Below, piece after piece: positions 1 to 11,048 of a stretch of DNA of 64,000 bases. A model generated the notes under the pieces. It was given only the letters and a program-made list of their open reading frames with translations. It was not told the DNA's origin and did not search any database. The stretch's first letter is position 1. Each line of letters opens with the position of its first letter. A program made the position numbers and the translations under genes. Source of the stretch: Circinella umbellata (lineage: Eukaryota; Mucoromycota; Mucoromycetes; Mucorales; Lichtheimiaceae); NCBI GenBank assembly GCA_025093555.1, contig JAIWNF010000075.1, positions 1 to 64,000 on the forward strand. Direction: 5' to 3'.

Positions 1-169
1 ACAATAGTTTTACCTTTTTAATCAAAGAAGCATCGGCTTCATGATAGTTACATACAACTTTAGCATGATCAGAAGGATTAAATTGTTTAGCTGTCGTACC
101 AGTAAAAATCTATATATAATATGATATATTTAATCATTTGAATCAACCCAAAAATTATTTTCAACGTGT

Positions 170-201
<32 letters not shown>

Positions 202-504
202 AAGTTACCTTTTCACCATTAATGACAACAGGAACTTCTAATGGAAGTTCAGCACGCATAGAATCAATAGCTTCTTTAAGTTTTTGTCTTTCAATTGAAC
301 CAGGAGCATAGTTTTTCTATTTTAGATTTTTAAAAATATACATGAACATCAAAGAGTGTCAGTAAAGAGGTAAGAGAGAGAAAGAGAGAGGGGGGGAGTG
401 GTTTTCAATATAAGTAACACTAATTAGTATCTTACCATAGGCTCATTATCAATAGCTGGCAACTTAAAGTTAGCAAGAGAGGGTGTTTGTAATGCGTTTG
501 ACAT
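1..504 (-). CDS. delta-1-pyrroline-5-carboxylate dehydrogenase, N-terminal part (partial)
   Basis: Mitochondrial enzyme of proline catabolism (yeast Put2 type) that oxidises glutamate semialdehyde/P5C to glutamate. Only the 5' end is present; the gene runs off the left edge. Exon 1 is 436-504 (MSNALQTPSLANFKLPAIDN...), exon 2 is 209-316 (NYAPGSIERQKL..., EVPVVINGEKV) and exon 3 is about 14-109 (IFTGTTAKQFNPSDHAKVV). A GT donor overlaps position 12. The block 'PVVINGEKV...TGTTAKQFNPSDH' followed by a Tyr-His-x-Ala step is characteristic of the P5CDH N-terminus rather than of other aldehyde dehydrogenases. The catalytic Cys/Glu region lies outside the window. The start was chosen because it is the only in-frame ATG before the exon 1 donor, and all three exons join in phase 0. 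No obvious mitochondrial presequence is visible in the first 20 residues. Family assignment is by memory of the motif and has not been checked by alignment. Confidence 0.85.
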
Positions 505-2980
505 GATGGAACTATTGGATTTCTTCTTTCTAAAAAAAATAAATGAAAATGAAAAAGAAAGACACCTCTTTTTTTTTTTGACTTCTTTTTATAATTTTTT
601 TTTCTGTACATATTTCTGAATGCATAGAAGATTATCCTCCCCCCCTTCTTCTCTCTTTTTTTTTTGCCACCACTTTCAAGTACACTTAACACGTCTTAGT
701 TCCAAAAAATTATATATTTCTTTCTTTCTAAACAACAAACAATATAGAACGCGTCTATATGGAAACTTTCTCACGCAGTCGTCAAGTGGAAGCGACGAAT
801 CAAATGGAAGATGACCCATACTTTATTATGCATTTCTTACCCCCTTACATCTCTCTCTTCCCCCCCCCTTAAGCTTTGTGTGGTCTTGAGTTATTTATTC
901 TTCCAATCATCCCCCCCACAAAAAAAAATCATTCTGTTTTAGGTTCGTTTAAATCAGATTTTAACCTTATGAACGACATACACAACTTGATTTGTTTATA
1001 TTTATTTATCTATATAAAAAAAAGGAATCACGTAAAAAAAAAAAAAAACTTTCCTTATTTTAGTTATGAATCGTTATATCATTATTTCAAATTTACATCA
1101 TTGATATGAATGAATAAAGTACTCGTCTATTCAAATCTATAAAGTAAACTCTAAAAAATCATTACTATTAACGAAAATTCAAGGTACACGAGAGGCGGAA
1201 AAATACAATACAAACAAAGAATATAATTTTAAATTTACACAACATGAACAGAGCTACTTTCCCTTTTTCCCTAAAATTATTACTCTTACGTTACGTATAC
1301 GTAACTTAATTATTATGTTTTCTTCTTCTTTCTTCAAGTTAATAAAGTATTAAAATGCTTGAATGGGAACTTTTATGAAACAAAGTAGAGTCAGAATTGT
1401 TTATCTTTCTTTCTCTTTAGCCCTTCCCCTGGATCATATATATAATGATCCCATCATGTGAAATAATATGATTGGAAGGGAATAAACGATATAAAATGGC
1501 TTAGTTTTTTTTCTAAATCACAAAAATAAATAAATAAATAAAAAAGAGCTAATGGGAACCCGAGGAAATTGACCCCAATAAACTTTTTGGATGCATAAAT
1601 AATACTTCAACTCCCGCTTTGTTTCTAATGCATAACAACTCATATAATCCTCTAATAATAAGAATTCACAATATAGAATTATTATTTTTTTTTCTTCTCC
1701 CCTCTTTCTTTCTTCCTTTCTTTCTGTTTCTCTCTCTCATATTCCATTGAGTTAAATGAAATATATAATTCATCTATTGAATATGTTTATACAAGATAAA
1801 TCAATATGTATAGAATTATATTATCTTGGGGAGATGTAGGTACGTATACGGTATAAAATGGGGATGGATTATTCTCCATTCTAGGTTATGATTATATATG
1901 ATGTTACTCAACAAGTACAAAATTACTCTCATCTCCAGTTTATTATATAGATTTAAATATGGTAACTGTTATTAATCTTACTAGCTAATATATTATTAAC
2001 TGTGTGTATAATGATATTTATTCTTTTTCTAATTAAAAAATACGTACAACGATCATCACTTTATTCCATTTTATTTATATAGTGTTGTATATCATAGTAT
2101 AAAAATATATATAAGTTACTTATTATAAACATGGAAAGAAAAGAATTAAAGTGGACGAGGGGGGAAGAGAATGAGTTTTCATTAGTATGTAAAAACATAG
2201 GGTATATAAAAAAAACTGTTTTGAGAAGAGCATAACGAATATCATGAATTTATATAAAAAAAAAAGTGAGTCTATTAAATGAAACTTCTGATTTGATTTG
2301 TTTGTTTTGATATTTTCATTTGATTACGTATAAGTTTCGCGTAAATAAATGTAAATATGTCATTGTCACTAGAACTAAACTTATATATGATCGGTAATTT
2401 TTTATCACACTACGTATTAAATTCATAAATGATATTACTCACATGAAAGATCCCCCTTCTTTTAATCATCTACAAAAGTTTAATGATACGTAGTCTTCTT
2501 GGGATAATAATTGATAAATCACTTTTCAAGTATTTCATAATAGTAATCTAGAGAGCACGTATTATATTATATGAAACTTGGATAATTTACCATGTGATTC
2601 ATAGATAATAATAAGTTTGAGGTAATTGCTTCGCTTTCTCCTTATTTTGTTTATTCTATGTAATGTATGAGTGTAAGACTTGGGCTATGTAAAAAAAAAA
2701 TAACAAAAAAACAAAAATCTATTCATAATAGAGAGAGGTTTATATACTTTTCTTTTTATAACAAATAAAACAATAACAAAAAAATAAAAGGATCATGAAA
2801 GGATAGATAAAATGCCTTTTTGTGATATAATTGATGCAACTCAGGAGAAACATTTAACACATGTAAATTTTTTTTGTAAAGATTACATAAAAATAACCCT
2901 TTTCTTTTTTTTCTTTTGCTTTTTCTCTCTTTCTCTCTCTCTCTTTCTGTTTTTTTTTTATCAAGAGTTATATAATACCC
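505..2980. other. intergenic, divergent promoter region
   Basis: About 2.5 kb of AT-rich DNA between the start codons of the P5CDH gene (-) and the perilipin-like gene (+), so it should hold both promoters. It contains poly-A/T runs, CT-rich tracts just upstream of 2981, and TA-rich stretches. I see no open frame with protein-like composition longer than chance and no tRNA-like structure. Confidence 0.6.
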
Positions 2981-4208
2981 ATGACTGAACGTAGCGTATT
3001 TACAGACACAAACCCTTACGATAATATTCGTAATTTAAATAACGATAATGATGAAGAAGAAATAAGAGAAGAATTTACAACGCCTCCTCCAGATAATAAC
3101 AATGCTGATGATAAAAATACGGGTGATAACAATACGGATAATAAAAATACGGATGATAACAATACGGATGATAACAATAGTGACAATCATGCTAATGATA
3201 ATGATAATGCTGAGAAACAACAACAACAAGAACAACAAGAGGATCAAGGAATAAATGAAAAAGTAAATGATATGAAAAACCAAAAAGAAGAATCATCAAC
3301 TCCATCTACTCAAAAAGAAAAAGAAGAGAATGCTACCTTCTGGTATCGACTTTCATCTATTCCACTTGTTCAAGAAAGTGTTGGAAAAGTTCAACAATAT
3401 CCACTTGGAAGATTTGCATTAAAACAAGCTGAAACCACATGGACAAAAGCATCTATTCAAGCCAACCGTTCTTTACCTTCTTATGCTCAAACTTATATTA
3501 ACAAAGTAGATGCATTAGGATGTCTTTCATTAGATGTTCTTGAAGAGCGATTCCCTGTTGTTTATCAACCTACTGAACATATTATTCACACTGTCAAACA
3601 ATCATCCAATCAAGTCTATGATACATTACTTTTACCCGTGCATCAAGCTGTTCATTTGGTGGATCGATTCTGGACTCCTAATAATAATAAAAGAAGAAGA
3701 ACTAATAATGTACAAGAAGAATTAACTCAATTATATGAAACCAAAGAAATGTTACAAGAATTATTTAATCAAATGACAAAAATGAGTGATCATTTACGTG
3801 ATTGGACTACCTGTGTGGCGAGTCAAGTAGGAAATCAAATTAAAGATAGTTATGAAACTAAACAAGCTGAATGTAATCAACGTATTTTGGAATTGACAAG
3901 TGAACTTGTTATTCACTTGGATTCTGCTTATGCAAAAACAGTTTCTATTCCACCTATTATTCAAACGAAATTGGAACCTTGGATAGCTTTTTATCATACT
4001 ATACGTAATGAAGCTGCAACAACAGGCATAGTCAATAAAGAAGAAGGAAAAAAAGAAGAGACACCCTTTCAAAAGGCATCAAGAATTGTTATTTTAACTC
4101 AACATTGTTTATTACCTGCTTTACAAAATTCTATTGATACTGTTCAGGAACAACTTTTACATTATGCAACCTTATCTAAAAGTAAAGTGATGAGTGAATT
4201 CAGTTCAC

Positions 4209-4244
<36 letters not shown>

Positions 4245-4267
4245 GTAGTAGTAGTATTCATGCTTAA
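2981..4267 (+). CDS. perilipin-like lipid-droplet protein
   Basis: Single-exon gene, 428 aa. Residues 1-118 are low-complexity and acidic, with short Asp/Asn/Thr repeats (DDNNTDDNNSDN type), Gln and Glu runs, and are probably disordered. From about residue 120 the sequence resembles a perilipin/PAT domain: YRLSSIPLVQESVGKVQQY, then near residue 175 LGCLSLDVLEERFPVV, followed by amphipathic segments (VYDTLLLPVHQAVHLVDRF). The Leu-x-x-Leu-Asp-x-Leu-Glu-Glu-(K/R)-x-P pattern is typical of the perilipin family (animal PLINs, fungal MPL1/CAP20). These proteins coat lipid droplets and control lipase access. The rest is long helix with a C-terminal Asn/Ser tract encoded by an AAT/AGT repeat. A CT-rich leader precedes the ATG, and the next in-frame Met is deep inside the domain, so this start is favoured. 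Function is inferred from family resemblance; individual repeat lengths may vary between strains. Confidence 0.75.
4210..4252 (+). repeat. AAT/AGT trinucleotide repeat inside the perilipin-like CDS
   Basis: About a dozen AAT units followed by several AGT units encode a poly-Asn then poly-Ser tail in the last residues of the perilipin-like protein. It stays in frame and is likely length-polymorphic. Confidence 0.9.
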
Positions 4268-4715
4268 AAAAAACTTCACACACAGGTAATAAACTATTTT
4301 TTAAAAGTACGATTGTGTGTGTGTGGGGGAGGGTATAACCAAAAAAAGTAATGATAGCGAATTGAGAGAAAAATAACGAATCCCAATTGTTATTGTAATC
4401 ATCCGCGGACAGGTGTACAAATGCAGCAGCATAAATATTATAAAAAATAATGTGTTTTTTTACCCGTTGACTCCCACTCCTTAACCTTTTTTGATTTCTT
4501 TTTTTTTTTTTACCTCTTCTTTTTTCTTTTTCTTTTTTTTTTTCAAAATAAGAAAAGAAATTTAATAACCGTCAAAAAACATATCTAAAACAAACTCTTT
4601 CTTTGCTTTCACCTGATCCCTTTCACTTTTGACTGAAAAAAAAAAAAAAAAGGAATATATAAGGCTCAAGAATCACCCAACACACACACACACACACACA
4701 TTAAGGAAAATTCAA

Positions 4716-6659
4716 ATGTTTTGGTGTCATGCCACTATTTACCGATCCATTGCAAAAGGAACATGGGGATCTACTATGCGTAGGACGACTCCTATGAATA
4801 AAATAATAAGAATAACACCATTGCATACGGCTACTCCCTTAAAAAGAACAGCGGCTGTCATTTCACAACAAGAAAAATTAACAACAACACGATCCAATCT
4901 TAATGTGATTGACTTTTTTGATCCTGCTTTAGCATCCCAACCTCCTTATTATACATTCAATCATGGAGCAGCTGGTTTTGCTAAAAGTGATAAAAAACCA
5001 ACTACAACACCTCAAGAAGATGCTATTTATTCAAGTGTTCAAATAGGTGATGATGCTTATTTTAAACGACATGATGCTTTAGGTGTAGCTGATGGTGTAG
5101 GTGGTTGGAGAAAACATACAGGTAAAAAAAATCAGGTGATCCCCTTTTTTTTTTTTTTTGTACATGTTTATATGCAGATAATCAGACAAACCAGACATAT
5201 TTATTATTATTATTATTTTATTATTAGGTGCTAATCCAGCTTTATATGCAAGAAAATTGATGCATTATGCTCAATTGGAATTAGATCGTATTGATAATAA
5301 TAAACGACCTTCTCATGTACAACAAGATCAATTAGATCCTGTCATGGTATTAGAAAATGCATATCATCTTACTTCATTGGATGCTCAAAATGAGGCAAGT
5401 CTATCTATCAAAAAGGAACTTTTTATATATATAAAAGATGGAAAAGGAAGAAAAAAAAAAGGAGGGTGGAGGGGAACGGAAAGGAAAGGAGGAGGAGGGG
5501 GAAACATGTATAAGGTGGAAAAAAAAGGGGGGGGGAGGATGATTTCTTTTTTGGATGAATAGGTTTTTTTTTTATTGAGGAGGGGGGGGAAGGGAACGGA
5601 AGGAAAAGAAAGACTTTATTATTAAATAATAGAATTTCATTTCAAGAGAATTTGTTTAAACTAGAAAGAAAAAGGGGGCGGGGGAGGGAGGGAAAAAAAA
5701 AAAAAAAAAAAGGGGAGAGGAAACGGGTAAATCTATGAATCTAAATGGGAAAATATCTAATCTGACACAACAATTTTTTACACACCCAATAGAACTTTGT
5801 AGGATCTACAACAGCATGTATAGTCATGTTATGCCAAGATGAACTTCGTGTTGCAAACCTTGGAGATTGTGGCGTATCTATTATTCGACGTGATGATTAT
5901 GTATTTCGTTCCGAAGAACAACAACATTCATTTAATTTTCCTTATCAATTGGGTACTGCTTCATTTGATTATCCTTCAGATGCACAGGTAAAATAATAAA
6001 AAATTGGAGGAGGAGGGAGTAGAGAGAGGGACATGTGTGTCTGTGTGTGCTAAAAGTGAATAGTATATCAAAAGGGTGGTGTCAATTTTAGGGTAAACTT
6101 ACTCATTTAACCTATAAAAAAACACATTTAGCAATTTTCAATTAAAATAGAAGAAGGAGATATTATTATTTTAGCAACGGATGGATTATTTGATAACCTC
6201 TTTGATGATGAAATATTAGAAGAAGTTCAAAATTGTATTAAAGAATATGAACAATCAGAAGATGGACAAAAAGAAAATGAAGAAAAAAAATCGGATTCTT
6301 CTTCTACTACTACTACAATGTCAACAACAACAACATCATCGACGACTGTACCTCAGCTGATATCGGATGCTCTTGCAATACGTGCTAGAATTGTCAGTGA
6401 AGATCCAGGGAATCCATCTTCACCATTTCAGTGTAGAGCAATGCATGAAGGCATGTATTATCAGGTGAGTTTTTTTATTTTTATTATTTTCTTGTAAATG
6501 AGTTTTGGGAGGGAGAGGGAGGGAACACGAACTGGGTCATTAACAAAAAAAGGTATTATATATTTTTAGGGTGGTAAAGCAGATGATATAAGTGTACTAG
6601 TTGCAATAGTAAATCGTGATGATCGACCACGCGAATATTCACCACCTCCATTACCATGA
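4716..6659 (+). CDS. Ptc7-like mitochondrial PP2C protein phosphatase
   Basis: Metal-dependent Ser/Thr phosphatase of the Ptc7/PPTC7 branch of PP2C, known in yeast to act on mitochondrial proteins including coenzyme Q factors. Five exons give 396 aa: 4716-5121, 5228-5394, 5793-5987, 6132-6464 and 6570-6659. The N-terminus is Arg/Thr-rich and acid-poor up to about residue 50, consistent with a mitochondrial presequence. Motifs are ALGVADGVGGW (metal-binding Asp126), GSTTACIVML, ANLGDCG, IILATDGLFDNL (Asp273) and GGKADDISVLV (Asp372-Asp373). The ATG at 4716 was chosen because the open frame upstream has no ATG. Exon 2 to exon 3 only stays in frame with a GC donor (GAG|GCAAGT) joined to the acceptor before AACTTTGTAGGA. 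Retention of this intron would add about 56 residues and then stop at 5562, losing most of the catalytic domain. Confidence 0.9.
5436..5735 (+). repeat. polypurine tract in intron 2 of the PP2C gene
   Basis: Within the 398-nt GC-AG intron, several long G/A-only runs occur, including uninterrupted G runs of up to about nine bases and an A run near 5695-5711. Such DNA or RNA could form G-quadruplex or triplex structures. It is low-complexity and may be unstable; no coding content is supported here. Confidence 0.8.
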
Positions 6660-7327
6660 TTTTCTTTTTCTTTTTTGAGGAACCCCTAACAAAAAAGAAA
6701 TGTAATTTTTATATATAATGGCATGCATACCCTTCATCCAAGAAACCACTTACCTACCCACCCCATTTTTTACAATCTTCATTCTTTTTGTATATAAACT
6801 ATTCGATCCTCCCCCCCTCTCTCTCTCTCTCTCTTTTTTTTTTTTATTATTATCATACATCAGCATTATTCATTCATTATTATTATTGTTATAGGATTTT
6901 AACTATTTACAACATGAATATTATTCCATCATTGTATATTCCTTTTCAAAAGACCACTTTTTATCCTTACTCCTTTCATAACAATCATCAATTTGAGATT
7001 TACTTTGACCTTTTATATATCAACGTATAAAAAGAATTTTATTTTTATTTTTTATTACGTATTAATTATCATTGATTAAAACAAATAGATTATATAATGA
7101 ATATAAATAAATAAAAAAGAAAGAGAGAGAGAGAAAGAGAGAAGAGAAAAATAAAATAATACTTAATATATAATTGTATACAACAAAGAAAAATAAAGGG
7201 GGGAGGGGAGGGAAAGTATATATAAAAAACTGTACAAATTTGATTATTGGTGCTGTTCTGTTTGTTTTTTGTTTTTTTTAAGGGTTATGATTATAGTATG
7301 TAAATATTTATAAATATATAGGAATTA
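6660..7327. other. convergent intergenic spacer
   Basis: Shared 3' region of the Ptc7-like gene (+) and the SLC1-type symporter gene (-). AT-rich, with CT, GA and TTA runs; both 3' UTRs and poly(A) sites should lie here. No gene seen. Confidence 0.6.
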
Positions 7328-9420
7328 TTATTTACGTCTTTCATCACTACTACTAGTAGAAGGACGTTCATCATTATGAGGATGAGTTGTAGTTGTAGTA
7401 TTATCAATATAAGGTTCAATAATATAATCTGACTTATTATCATGAACCATGACTTCAGTAGGAATATCATGTTGACTATTTTTTTCATCCATAGATAATT
7501 TATCATCATTGGTAGTAGGAATCACATGACCTGGATCTTGATCTTGAGCAGCTTTATGTCTACGTGCTTGTTCTTCTACTTTCCATTCGGCACCACGGAA
7601 AGAACCTTCCATACGAGCCATAACACAACAAGCAAGACAATTACCCAATACATTAATTGAAGTTCTACCCATATCCATGATAGCATCTACACCCATAATG
7701 ACAGTAACAGCACCAATAGGAAGACCATATTGAGCTACAGTACCCGCTAAAACAATAAGAGAAGCACGTGGTACAGCAGCAACACCTTTCGATGATAACA
7801 TGAGTGTACCCATAATAGAAAGTTGAGTAGCTACTGATAAATTCATACCACCTGCTTGAGCACAAAAGATACTAGCAAGAGCAAGATGAAGTGTTGTACC
7901 ATCTAAATTAAATGAATAACCACTATATATAATTTTATAACGATCATGTTAGTTTTCTTTCTTTTTATATATAAATATATGGATTCCCCTCTCTCCTTCC
8001 TAGTACGTACGTTGGAATAACAAAAGAAACTAATGAATTAGGACAACCAAATTCACGCATACGTTCCATGGCTTTAGGTAAAGCCGATTCACTGGATGAA
8101 GTACTGAAAGCAATAAGCCAAGGTTGACCAATACTTTTGAAAAATCCAATAATAGGAACACGACATAAAAGCATGACAGGGAATAAAATAACGACTAGGA
8201 AGATAACAAGAGAAGCATAAAGAGCACCAATAAGTTTACCAAGGTTACCAAGGACACCAATACCATTAGCACCTACAGTAGCAGCTAAAGAAGCACCAAT
8301 ACCAATAGGAGCATCTATATTATAATATTATATGAGTAATGTAAATGACTGATTTATATACTTGAAAAGGAAACTTACAATTCATAATAAGAGCCACCAT
8401 TTTGAAAATAACCTAAAAGAAAATAAAACCTTGTTAAAGGATTTCAATAAGGAATGGGGTCGATATATTTATTTAATTTACCTGAGAAAGGGATTCACAA
8501 ATCATAAGCATGACAGCACGGGATTTTTTATCTGCTTTTATAGCAGCACAAGCAAACATAGCAGCACAAAAGACAACACCCAAAATTTGATCTTCAACAG
8601 CAGCAGCAAAAAAGTTTTCTGGAATAATCATAAACATTTCACCATGCCATGTAATATCACTATTTTTACTTGCAAGTTCACTTGCATCTGAATTATCACT
8701 GTCACCAGGTAAAATAACACCCACACCAGGTTTAACCAAATTGGCCATAATTAAACCCACGGCTAATGCAAACGTCGTCACTACTTCGAAATACTAATAT
8801 ATAGACATTTGAATTTTAGTTTTTTTTTTTTTTTTACTTATGTACATTCTAATATACTCTCAGATCAAACTTACAATAATAGTCTTGATAGCTAATTTAC
8901 CAACGGTTGTAATATCTTCACTGTGACCTAAAAAAAGTAATTTAAGGGGGGTGGGTAAGTTCATAGAAGAAAATAATAGAAGGTTTTTTTTCCATATATA
9001 AATATAAATATACATAGAGAGAGAAAACCTAATGCATAAAATAATAATATATTTACCTGCAATACCAAGTACCAAAGTAGAGAAAATCAAAGGTACAACA
9101 ATAATCTTAATCATACGAATAAAGGCAGTACCCAAAGGTTCGATTTCTTGAGAAAATTCTGGTTGGAAATAACCAACAAGAATACCCACGAAAATACCAG
9201 CGAAAATCCAAAAGGTTAAATTGGTCCATTTATTCAAAAATCGCCAAACACGTTGAAAAGGATGCCAAAGAATTGTATTCCAAATCAATAAAGAAACTCG
9301 ACCTAATTTTTTTACCCAGGGTGGATAATCTACTTTGGCTTCATGGACTTCAAGATCAGGTTGTTTATTTGGTGATGATGATTTAAATTTATCAGTAAAA
9401 GCAGTTTTAAATTTCTCCAT
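7328..9420 (-). CDS. dicarboxylate/amino acid:cation symporter (DAACS, SLC1/DctA family)
   Basis: Membrane transporter of the glutamate/C4-dicarboxylate family, taking up dicarboxylates or acidic amino acids with H+ or Na+. Six exons give 553 aa: 9057-9420, 8875-8927, 8482-8793, 8379-8412 (34 nt), 8011-8314 and 7328-7922, all in phase. Visible family features include TM2 with PLGTAFIRMIKIIVVPLIFSTLVLGI, the HP1 serine loop FSTSSSESALPKAM, the TM7 cation/substrate motif GYSFNLDGTTLHL (NMDGT-like) and the HP2 loop MLSSKGVAAVPRASLIVLAGT. A cytosolic N-terminus of about 50 residues and a hydrophilic Asp/Thr/Ser-rich C-terminal tail of about 90 residues flank the transport core. A large hydrophilic insert (GDSDNSDASELASKNS) sits where eukaryotic members carry an extracellular loop. 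The exact substrate cannot be read from sequence. The start is the only ATG before a CT-rich leader. Confidence 0.92.
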
Positions 9421-11048
9421 GATTTTCTCTCTCTCTTTCTTTCTTTTATTATTATTTGAAAAAGTAGTTGAAAAAAAAGAAGTATTTAATAGAAAAAGAA
9501 AAAGAAAGAAAAAAAGAAGAAGAAGGTAAACTAAATGGATTAAAAAAAGTGGGTCTTTTTAAATACTTTTTATTTTTTAAAGTTTTATACGTTATATAAT
9601 TGTTGGGAAAAAAAAAAGTAGACTTATAAAATTTGGACGATAAGAAACTAAACTCTAGAGGAAGTATTTGAAAAAAAAAAAAAAAGCTGAGCCAAACCTC
9701 TTTTATTCTTTGTTTTTTTTCCCATATCAGCAAAAAGGTTGATAAAATATGAATGATAATAATTTTGTGATCGTGTAACCCTTCTCTCCCCTCTTTCTCT
9801 TTTTCTTTTGTATTACTTTGGTAATCAAAGTAGGGTTCGTTCAGTAATACTTTGTATTACAGTGATCCGTTTCTCCTTCATACAGTAACTATTTCCTAAT
9901 TTGAAAAAAGATAAGTGAATTAAAGTTTTTTTAAGTTCCTAAAGCGAACAATTTAAATTTCTATTATATAATAAAAAGTGAATTGTTTTTTAATGGGGAG
10001 TTATTGTTATACGTAGTGTGTGGCTAAAACAAAAAAACTCTTTCTTTATTATATTCTTTTAGATTTTTCTATTTGTACGTAATATTTTTTTGGCTACGCA
10101 GATCTAAATACATTAAATATTGTGCTTCGATCTCAACAACCACGTATAACTTCTCTGTATCACTTTTTATATATAATTTGTATAATAAGAGAAAAAAGAA
10201 GGTTTTCGTTGTACAATTTATCTTTTTACATGTGAGTAAAAAGTTCTTTTTTTTGTACGTATGCGTGTGAAATAAATACTATTTTTTTCGTTATAAAGAA
10301 ACTACGCTTTACCTTTTTCTTTTTGAAGTACGTAAAGTTATACAAACCGAAAACTTTTTAGATAATTATTGACAGCTACGCAAAATTTTTTTCATTCTTG
10401 ATCTGATCTCAAAGAATTCTATTATCCTTCGATTGTCGTACAAAAGATAGAATTCTCCTCTTTTTTTTTTTTTTTTGTGTGTAGATCAAAATCATTATTT
10501 ATGCATTTGAGATTTTAACTCAGCTTTAATCACAGAAATATTGTGAGAAAAAACAACTGGATATAATCCCCCCAATTCTTGAATTTCTTCTTCTACCTTT
10601 ATAATCGGAAGAATATGAAAGTTGAATCGAACTGGATTGGGGTAACCTCAAACCTTTTTTTTTTTTACCACGGGTATAAGTCTTTACGTATATAAATCCG
10701 GGCGAGAGCGAACAAAAATCTCAGCTCACTTTATAAGAAGATGAAAGAAAGGATCTTTGGCTACGCTTGATAAAGGGGGTCCCTGATTTTCTGTTATTGA
10801 AATAATGTTATCAGTGTTTAGATAAAGAAAGTTGATTATTATTCATAGTCAGCTTATTATTTTGAGGAAGAAGATCCTTCAACCAATTTTTCTTTAAACT
10901 GAACTCAACATGAATAATAATAAAAAATGGTTGTACATTCAAGATTTTATTTATATATAAAAGAGACACTATAAAAAAAAAAAGAAAGGAGGAGGAGGAG
11001 CAGTGATGGTTTTTTAGAAAAAAAAAAGAAAGGAGAGAGGATAGATTT
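9421..11048. other. intergenic region
   Basis: Lies between the 5' end of the symporter gene and the 3' end of the paladin-like gene (both -). It contains the symporter promoter and poly-T/poly-A tracts. Positions 10499-10650 hold a short stop-free minus-strand stretch with protein-like composition, discussed among the findings; I do not call it a gene. Confidence 0.5.

Noticed and set aside
3035..3283. Minus-strand open frame opposite the perilipin-like gene
   Set aside because: Ile/Val-rich text arises from reading the GAT/AAT repeats backwards; the plus strand has the recognisable domain.
4629..4715. Upstream extension of the Ptc7-like frame before the ATG at 4716
   Set aside because: It begins with a non-ATG codon and encodes a Lys run and CA-repeat (His-Thr) peptide from low-complexity leader DNA; the ATG at 4716 opens a good mitochondrial presequence.
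5395..5562. Reading through the Ptc7-like exon 2 as a longer exon
   Set aside because: It yields Lys/Gly-rich text from the polypurine tract and a stop; the family motif GSTTACIV is only recovered by splicing to 5793.
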